From Erodium maritimum (Eukaryota > Streptophyta > Magnoliopsida > Geraniales > Geraniaceae), in NCBI GenBank assembly GCA_963921825.1, contig OY997591.1, positions 36,787,825 to 36,851,824 of the forward strand: a DNA stretch of 64,000 nt. The letters are read 5' to 3'. The notes beneath the pieces were generated by a model. It saw only the letters and a list, made by a program, of their open reading frames with translations. It searched no databases and was not told the origin of the DNA. This document shows positions 58,258-64,000 of the stretch, piece by piece. Position numbers and translations under genes: made by a program. Position 1 is the stretch's first letter. Each line of letters starts with the position of its first letter.

Positions 58258-58540
58258 AGACAATCACGTGTGAACCTCCCTTACGGCGTAAACTTGGGAA
58301 CCTCAAATCTAGTTTGAGAAAATAACAAACATGGTTTGAGAAAATAGCATCTCAGTTTGAGGAAAATAAAAGTTTGAGAAAACAACATTTTACTTTGAGA
58401 AAATAGCGTTTCTGGTTTGAGAAATTTTTTGTAGGAGAATATTCATCTCAAACCGGGAATGCTATTTCCTCACCCCGCATACACTAAACACGCGAGTTCG
58501 TAGGTTTGCACCGTAACAGCTAGTTCGCACCTGATTTTAA
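58255..58540. mobile_element. (TA)n-bounded MITE-like element, copy M5 (different core)
   Basis: Ends GGAGACAATCACGTGTGAAC and GTTCGCACCTGATTTTAAG are the same type as the neighbours. The core is distinct, with several AGTTTGAGAAAATARC repeats (58308-58430). Inner arms CTTACGGCGTAAAC and GTTTGCACCGTAAC are inverted. No ORF. Confidence 0.55.
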
Positions 58541-59059
58541 GTATATATATATATATATATATACACACACATAGGGGGGCAAGCTTTAAATTAAAAAAAA
58601 TGGCTAAAGATGAAGAATGAACGAAATAACTCATGAGTTGGTTGAAAAAAGATAATTTGGATATACTATGTTGTAGAATGCACCAGGTGTCGCCTTATGG
58701 AAAATGTATCTTCTTTTACCAAGTTTAGTATTTTAATCATTCTAGCTCCGTTTCAACTCCGATTTTCTTCGTTGTTGCATCAATGTTTTTCTTTTTCCAA
58801 CAACTATCTATCAAGATGGATATTAAATATGTTTAGAAGCATGAAAAAGAAAAAGAAGGACAGGTCCAATATGGCTATGTAAATTGTGTGGTGAAATTGT
58901 GGATATAGTAAATGCAGGTTCTAGATATAGTGAATGAAAATTCTGGATATATAAGATTTAGATTCTAGATGTGTAAATTCTGGATAAAAAATGTAGATTA
59001 TGGATGTAAAAAATGTAGATTATGGATGTAAAAAACATAGATTATGGATGTAAAAAATG

Positions 59060-59720
59060 TGAAGGTCTCACTTCCATCTAGCTAGAGAACCCATTAGACA
59101 AGATCGTACCCATTTTTGGTTGAAATAGCAACAATATTTTCCAGGTAGCAAGCTGTGGGAGGGTAGATCTCCTAACTCTGGCGACGTCTCGACGAGTTCC
59201 GACCACCGGTGTAAAGGTCTCTCTTCCCTCTAGCTAGAGAAAACAGTAGACAAGATCGTTTTGAGCTTTTAAATACAAGATTAAAGGCTTAAAAAGCTCA
59301 TTACCCATTTCGGGTTTAAACAACAACAATATTTTTCAGGTAGCAAACTTTGAGAGGGTAGATCTCCCAATTCTGGCGACGTCTCGGCGGGTTCAGACAA
59401 CCGGCGTGAAGGTCTCACTGCCCTCTAGCTAGAGTTCCCATTGGACAAGATCGTTATAGCTTCTAAAGGCAAGATTTAAGGCTTCAAAGATGGCTCGTTA
59501 CCCATTTTTGGTTGGAAAAAATTCCAGCAATAATATTTTTCGGGTAGCAAACTTTGGGACACCATATCTCCCAACAAAAACGACGTCTTGGTGAGTTCCG
59601 ACCACTGGCATGAAGGTCTCATTCCCCTCTAGCTAGAGAACCCATGAGAAAAGATTTTGGAGCTTCCAAAGGCACGATTCAAGGCTTGAAATAAGACTCA
59701 TTACCCATTTCGGGTTCAAA
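59060..59720 (+). repeat. Long direct repeats of 150-205 bp (over three units)
   Basis: Unit starts AAGGTCTC at 59062, 59213, 59408 and 59612. Each unit contains CTCTAGCTAGAG, ACAAGATCGT, TTACCCATTT, AGCAAACTTTGRGA and CGACGTCTYGRYGAGTTC. A further partial unit appears at 60712-60815 beyond the MITE. Confidence 0.75.
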
Positions 59721-59734
59721 TTTTTTCCAGAATC

Positions 59735-60190
59735 TAAACCTGTATATCCAGAATCTAAACCTTGCATATCTAGATTCTCCAACTTGTATATCTAGAATTT
59801 TCGTCTTGTATATCTAGAATCTATATTTTTTTATCCAGAATATAAACCTTGCATATCCACAATCAACGTCATGTATATCTAGAATCTACATTTTGTATAT
59901 CTGGAATCTAAACCTCCAAAGTCTAAAACTTGTACATCCAGAATCTAAACCTTTTATATCTAGAATCAACGTCTTGTATATCCAGAATCTATATTTTTTA
60001 TTATCAAGAATCTATACCTCTAGAGTTTAAACATTGTGTATACAGAATCTACGTATTGTATATCTAGAATTTATATTTTTTTTATCCACAATCTATACCT
60101 CTAGAATCTAAACCTCAGAATCTAAACCTTGTATATCCAGATTCTAAACATTGTATATCCATAATGTACGTGCACTATATCCACAATTTC
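59735..60190. repeat. Minisatellite of TATCTAGAATCTAAACCTTG type
   Basis: Roughly 20-25 bp degenerate units with CCAGAATCTAAACCTTGTAT. The reverse complement resembles the short array at 58915-59055. Confidence 0.75.
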
Positions 60191-60236
60191 ATAACCCATA
60201 TTTAGGTTATGGATGTAAAAATGTAGATTCTGGATA

Positions 60237-60655
60237 GGGTAAACTACAAATGCATACCTTAAGTATGCACGTTTAACCGATGAATACCCTGAAGTTTAAA
60301 GTTAACTGATGCATACCCTGAAGTTATGAGTTGTAACTCAAAACCCCTCCGTCAGCTAAAATGACGAAAATACCCTCAACTACACTTCAATAATTATGTT
60401 AAAAAAATTATTTAAAAATTACTTTTGTTATATATTTTTTTTACTTATTAAATGACTTCATTTTTATTTAAAAAATCACTTCATTTATATTTTTTAAAAA
60501 TTATTTTAAAAAATCATTGAGGGTATTTTCGTCATTTTAGCTGACAAAAGGGGTTTTGAGTTACAACTCGTAACTTCAGGGTATGCATCAGTTAACTTTA
60601 AACTTCAGGGTATTCATCGGTTAAACGTGCATACTTAAGGATATACATGATGTAG
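60237..60655. mobile_element. Foldback MITE with about 135-bp terminal inverted repeats
   Basis: The left arm (CTTAAGTATGCACGTTTAAC, then GAATACCCTGAAGTTTAAAG, GAGTTGTAACTCAAAACCCC, TTTTCGTCATTTTAGCTGAC-type sequence) is repeated in reverse on the right. A short AT-rich loop lies around 60400-60500. It is inserted within the ATGTAGATTMTGGATA repeat. The target duplication is unclear, so the superfamily is undetermined. Confidence 0.75.
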
Positions 60656-60879
60656 ATTATGGATAAATAAGAAATAGATCCTGGACAAAAAAGATGTAGA
60701 TTAGAAAACTTTTGGATGGCATATCTCCCAACTCCTACGACGTCTCAGTGAGTTCCGACCACCCGCGTGTCCCCTCTATATAGAGAACTCATTAGACAAG
60801 ATCGTTTGAACTTTTAAAGGAAACATTACCTTATAAGAAGATCTTTCGGGCATAGATAAGTAGGATCGAATCGGTGTGT

Positions 60880-61991
60880 TCAAAAGATGAGGTGCTACAA
60901 GCATTGAAGGAGTGTGGGGAGTCGAAGGCGCCAGGCCCAGATGGATTTTTTGTGCTCTTTTTTCAGAATGGGTAGGTGTTCTTGAAAGAGGATATCATGG
61001 CTTTGTTTTCATCTTTCCATGGCGGAGGGAGGTTAGGTAAGGGGTTATATTCGACTTTCTTAACCCTGATTCCTAGGGTTGAGGATTCATAGGCTTTCGG
61101 GCAATATAGACATATTAGCCTTGTCTCATCTATTTACAAGCTTCTTGCCAGGGTTTTCTAACAGAGGTTGAGTTTGGTTATTGATGGACTGGTGAGCGAC
61201 ACCTAACCGTCTATTAGAGGTAGGCATATATTGGATGATGTATTGATTGCATCTGAGCTTGTTCAATATATAAAGAAGGAGAAGGCGGAAGTTTTTCTCT
61301 GTAAGACTGATTTCGAGAAGTATTATGACTCGATAAGTTGGGATTATTTGGATGCGTGTCTCACAATTATGGAGTTTGGTAAGAGGTGGAGAGGGTGGAT
61401 ATCTAAGTGTCTCAAGGCACATGTACTAGTGTAGATTAATGGGTATCCTGCATCTGAGTTTGAAGTGAAGAGGGGCATGAGGTAGGGGTGTCTTCTCTCC
61501 CTTTGATGTTTGTGTTGGTGGTAGAAGGGTTACATCAAGTGTTGGTGGATAGCAAGAGGAGGGGCGATTTTAGGGAGGCTTCGGTTTAGGGACAGAGTCT
61601 TGTTTATTTCATATCTACTATTTTATGATGATACTATCATCTTTATCAAAAGGAGATTTGGTAGCTGTCAGAAAATTGAGACATGTTTTGTTGTGTTTCC
61701 AATATTGCTCGGGTCTAAAGGTTAATTTCCAGAAGTTCAGATGTATTGTGTTCAACCAACGATGTTTGATGATGTGTTAGTGTATAAGGTGTTGGGGTGT
61801 GAGATAGGTTGCCTTTCCATGCCCTATTTAGGGTTCAGCCTGGGAGCGGAACCAAAAAAGTTGACTACATGTTAGCCGATTATATCTAAATACAAGAAGA
61901 AGTTGGGGCTTTGGCAAACGTTGTTCCTCAGCTTGTGAGGTTGGATAACTTTGATATATTGACTTTATTTGTTCTTTCGTTGTATTACATG
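60880..61991 (+). pseudogene. Decayed LINE reverse transcriptase fragment
   Basis: Reads SKDEVLQALKECGESKAPGPDGF, then STFLTLIPRVEDS, HISLVSSIYKLLARVF, RHILDDVLIASELVQYIKK, FLCKTDFEKYYDSISWDYLD, VKRGMR and a YDDT remnant of YADD near 61625. These are the L1 reverse transcriptase blocks in order. Multiple stops and frameshifts. The fragment is cut at 61991 by the next LTR. More eroded than either other LINE in the window. Confidence 0.75.
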
Positions 61992-64000
61992 TGATGAGCG
62001 CAAATTTGTCCTAGTTAATTAGAGCATTTTCCCCTACATTTTTACTTTGTTTGTGCCTCGTTTTTTTGTGTGTTTCGTAATAAATGCGCATAACCTCGTT
62101 CTTAGTCGATATTTTTCAACTGTTCAAAATATATATATGATTGGTCTTGTTTTGTAGGCCTTGAAAAAAGGAATTTATTGGCTCAAGAACGAGGTCGATC
62201 GGAGGCCAAACGGAGCAGGAATGAGCGACGAAAGTTTAGAATTTTAAAATTTGGAGAAGCTGCTCCAGCCAGATCTGGTACTTCGCGGCGCACCAAGTAT
62301 TGTGTGCGCGCACGTCTCTCATCCGTTAGATCGTTGACCTAGGCGGAGACCATTTCAAGCCGTCAGATCTGGCGCAATGACTTTCCCCTGCGGCCGTTTG
62401 TCTGTTGACCATGAGATCCAACGCCTTTTCTTGCCGGTTGCAGCATGTCTCTCGCAGGCTCGTCCGCACCGAATCACTCTTGACAACTTGCGCGCCTCTG
62501 CTCCTTCTCCGCGTTGTAAAGCGTCGTGGTTGGAAAACGGGGTCGAAATTTGGAACGAGTGCAAAATAAAAAGAAAATTAAAAAAAAAGGGAAAAGAGCA
62601 TTTGGGCTGGATTGGGCCGGTCAGAGGACCTGGCCCAGCTCGCTGACACAGGCCAAGCCCACGCCAATCGAAGCCCGGCCCAAACCCACGCGGCCCAAAC
62701 CCTAACTTGCATCGTCTTCTTCCTCGCGCAGCCGCACGCGTCCCGAGACAAAAAACGCAGCCCCTCTTCCTCTCTTCTCTCTCGATCTCCTTATCTTCCT
62801 CTTCCTCTCTATCGAACAAGAAACCGTCTCGCCTTCGCCGTATCCCTTGCCCTCGAGTGCGAATCGAACGGAATCGAGGCTCGACGACAAAACCCTCTTC
62901 GCCCTTCATCTTCCCGACCTCGAATAGCGCCGGCAACGGAGGAAAGCAACACGGTTCGAGCTCCCTCTCGCCCTTTCAGCTTCTTCGACCTCTCACCGCC
63001 TGAAAACCCACCGTGAGAAGCTCGATTGGACGATCTTCGCCGCCCAAAACCCCGAGCTTCGTCGCAGCCCTCAACGCCGGCGAGTGAGAGAGCTTCGCTC
63101 TCGCCAGATCTGAGACGGAGGGGTGTTAAACCGCACGTCTGGCCCCACCTTCATCGCCATGGCCACGCCGGAGCCCCGACGCCCCCCCGGCCAGCTCTGC
63201 TCGCCCCTTCGAGCGTCCCTGACGCCGTCGACGGTGGCCAGAGCAAACCCTAGCCTCACCGTCCTCGTCTCCAGCTCAGACCGGGCCTGACGGACATGGG
63301 CCTTGGACTAGACGAGCCTCGGCCCAAGACTCGAGCCTCGGGCCAGATCCAGGCTGGGCTTGGGCCAGGCCCAAGTCTTTGGACTAGGTTCTGACTCAGC
63401 TTCGGACCGTGTCTGGGTCGGCTCTGGAGCCGGGTCCGGGTCCGTTCTGGGTCCAGTCGGGTCTGGGTTTTGGACCGGGTTGGATCCGGGTCGGATTCGG
63501 GTCTGGTTCTCGGATCCGGGTCGGACAAATTTAATAAACTAATTAATTGATTTTAATATTTTAAAATGGATATTTAAAGGACTAATTGGACAAATTAAAG
63601 GACTTTTAGACTGTACCGGGACTGATTGTAAACTTTACCTACTGACCTCAGACTTCGACTTCGCCCGAGAAGACCGGAGTTAGGCTCGGACGTCAGCAGC
63701 TAGGAGACGTAGCTGTTGTGATCATCTTGAGGTAGGGAACGTAGCGAATACCAGTCTAATTACGAAAAGTTACTAGCATGCATGATTAGGGAATAATAAT
63801 AAATGGAAAGGTCCTAGTTGGCATATACGATGTGATTCACTAGAATAGACGCTTTCGATTATTAAATAATCGGACGAGTCATAGTAACATGTAAGATGTG
63901 ATTCACTAGAATACATGCTTTCAATACTTGGGAAATTGTCGTGCTGGTAGAATGGCCATGTCGAGCCTTAGGGTTGCGTGCTGATTGAGATGCATGATGC
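61992..64000 (+). mobile_element. LTR of family B type at its start, running into Tekay-like LTR sequence at the window edge
   Basis: Starts TGATGAGCGCAAATTTGTCC, paralleling 5795. The first 200 bp match family B, and 62190-62225 matches the reversed fragment near 46250. From about 63650 the sequence instead parallels E2 and the Tekay LTR (GAGGTAGGGAA, GATGTGATTCACTAGAATA twice, GGCCATGTCGAGCCTTAG). In between is a GC-rich stretch (62620-63530) ending in CGGGTCYGG-type repeats. Whether this is one LTR of a mosaic family or two joined LTRs cannot be decided without the missing right end. ORFs of 60-193 codons here look like by-products of GC content. Confidence 0.55.
63370..63530. repeat. GC-rich GGGTCYGG-type low-complexity repeat
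   Basis: Short irregular repeats of CGGGTCTGG, GGGTCCGGGT and GGATCCGGGTCGG. Non-coding. Marks an abrupt change to AT-rich DNA at 63530. Confidence 0.6.

Larger units (their letters stand above)
58573..60860. mobile_element. Repeat-rich non-autonomous element (left end GGGGGGCAAGC), carrying a nested MITE
   Basis: The left part shares GTTTCAACTCCGATTTTCTT and a CAACAACTATCTA block with the foldback arms. It continues with TGTAGATTATGGATG repeats (58880-59055), ~200 bp direct repeats (59060-59720) and a TCTAGAATCTAAACCTTG array (59735-60190), the last being the inverse of the first array. This suggests a foldback built from arrays. A right terminus is not certain; the next recognisable unit is the LINE from about 60880. 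The 61-codon ORF at 58697 is not supported. Confidence 0.45.

Noticed and set aside
62355-62936. 193-codon minus-strand ORF and overlapping 134- and 98-codon plus-strand ORFs as genes
   Set aside because: All frames are open because the segment is GC-rich. The products are low-complexity Arg/Ser/Pro sequence with no domain, and the region lies inside LTR sequence.

Overview
The window is plant nuclear DNA, most likely from a eudicot, and almost all of it is transposable element. The evidence is a chromodomain-bearing Ty3/gypsy polyprotein of the Tekay/Del type with LTRs of about 3 kb, Ty1/copia fragments primed by initiator tRNA-Met, three L1-type LINEs (one with ORF1, endonuclease and zf-RVT regions), and several short foldback elements seated in (TA)n tracts. 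I found no intact host gene, rRNA, tRNA or CRISPR array. One 222-codon ORF (47045-47713) is unrecognised.

Layout. 1-3458: long gypsy-type LTR (family A, copy A1), truncated by the window edge. 3459-4500: foldback/MITE-like units around (TA)n tracts. 4500-5794 and 7921-9435: AT-rich degenerate direct repeats and a decayed Ty1/copia 3' end, split by a solo LTR at 5795-7920 (TSD GTCGG). 9436-14728: two partial copies of one copia LTR flanking family-A LTR A2 (10869-14067). 14729-16418: half of a second Tekay-like LTR. 16419-31301: a Tekay-like element on the minus strand. Its 5' LTR is 28245-31301, its PBS 28229-28241, its gag-pol frame 22169-26965 and its PPT 22117-22133. Its 3' LTR (16419-22116) contains solo LTR A3 (17167-20333, TSD GGAAC). 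31302-43017: a minus-strand copia element with reverse transcriptase, integrase, protease and zinc-knuckle remnants, PBS and 5' LTR, carrying two solo LTRs: A4 (32944-36170, TSD AGGCC) and A5 (36191-39137, TSD GCAAG). 43018-45545: 5'-truncated LINE, plus strand. 45900-46480: LTR fragment. 47045-47713: unrecognised ORF. 48356-55680: apparently full-length LINE, minus strand, with matching target-site duplications. 56427-58562: chained (TA)n-bounded elements, including a 1.5 kb inverted repeat. 58573-60860: repeat-rich non-autonomous element carrying a foldback MITE (60237-60655). 60880-61990: decayed LINE. 61992-64000: start of another LTR, with Tekay-like LTR sequence at the window edge.

How it fits together. 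The insertions form a nest whose order can be read from the 5-bp duplications. Two LTR insertions (A2 and the large Tekay element) lack matching duplications. The large element also has a 3' LTR that matches its 5' LTR over only about 1 kb. A single crossover between LTRs of different elements would explain this and the loss of the 3' half of the copia host. The 1599-codon gag-pol frame has no visible frameshift but nine premature stops, all of types reachable by C-to-T change. That pattern fits decay by deamination of methylated DNA.

The most novel-looking signals are in the long LTRs. Every copy has a GT donor-like site just after the putative leader and a pyrimidine-rich AG acceptor-like site near the 3' end. 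In family A an 18-nt hairpin identical in five of five copies lies next to the acceptor. Each LTR lineage also has its own minisatellite between the two sites. I infer, without RNA evidence, that these LTRs may carry an intron of about 2.2-2.6 kb.
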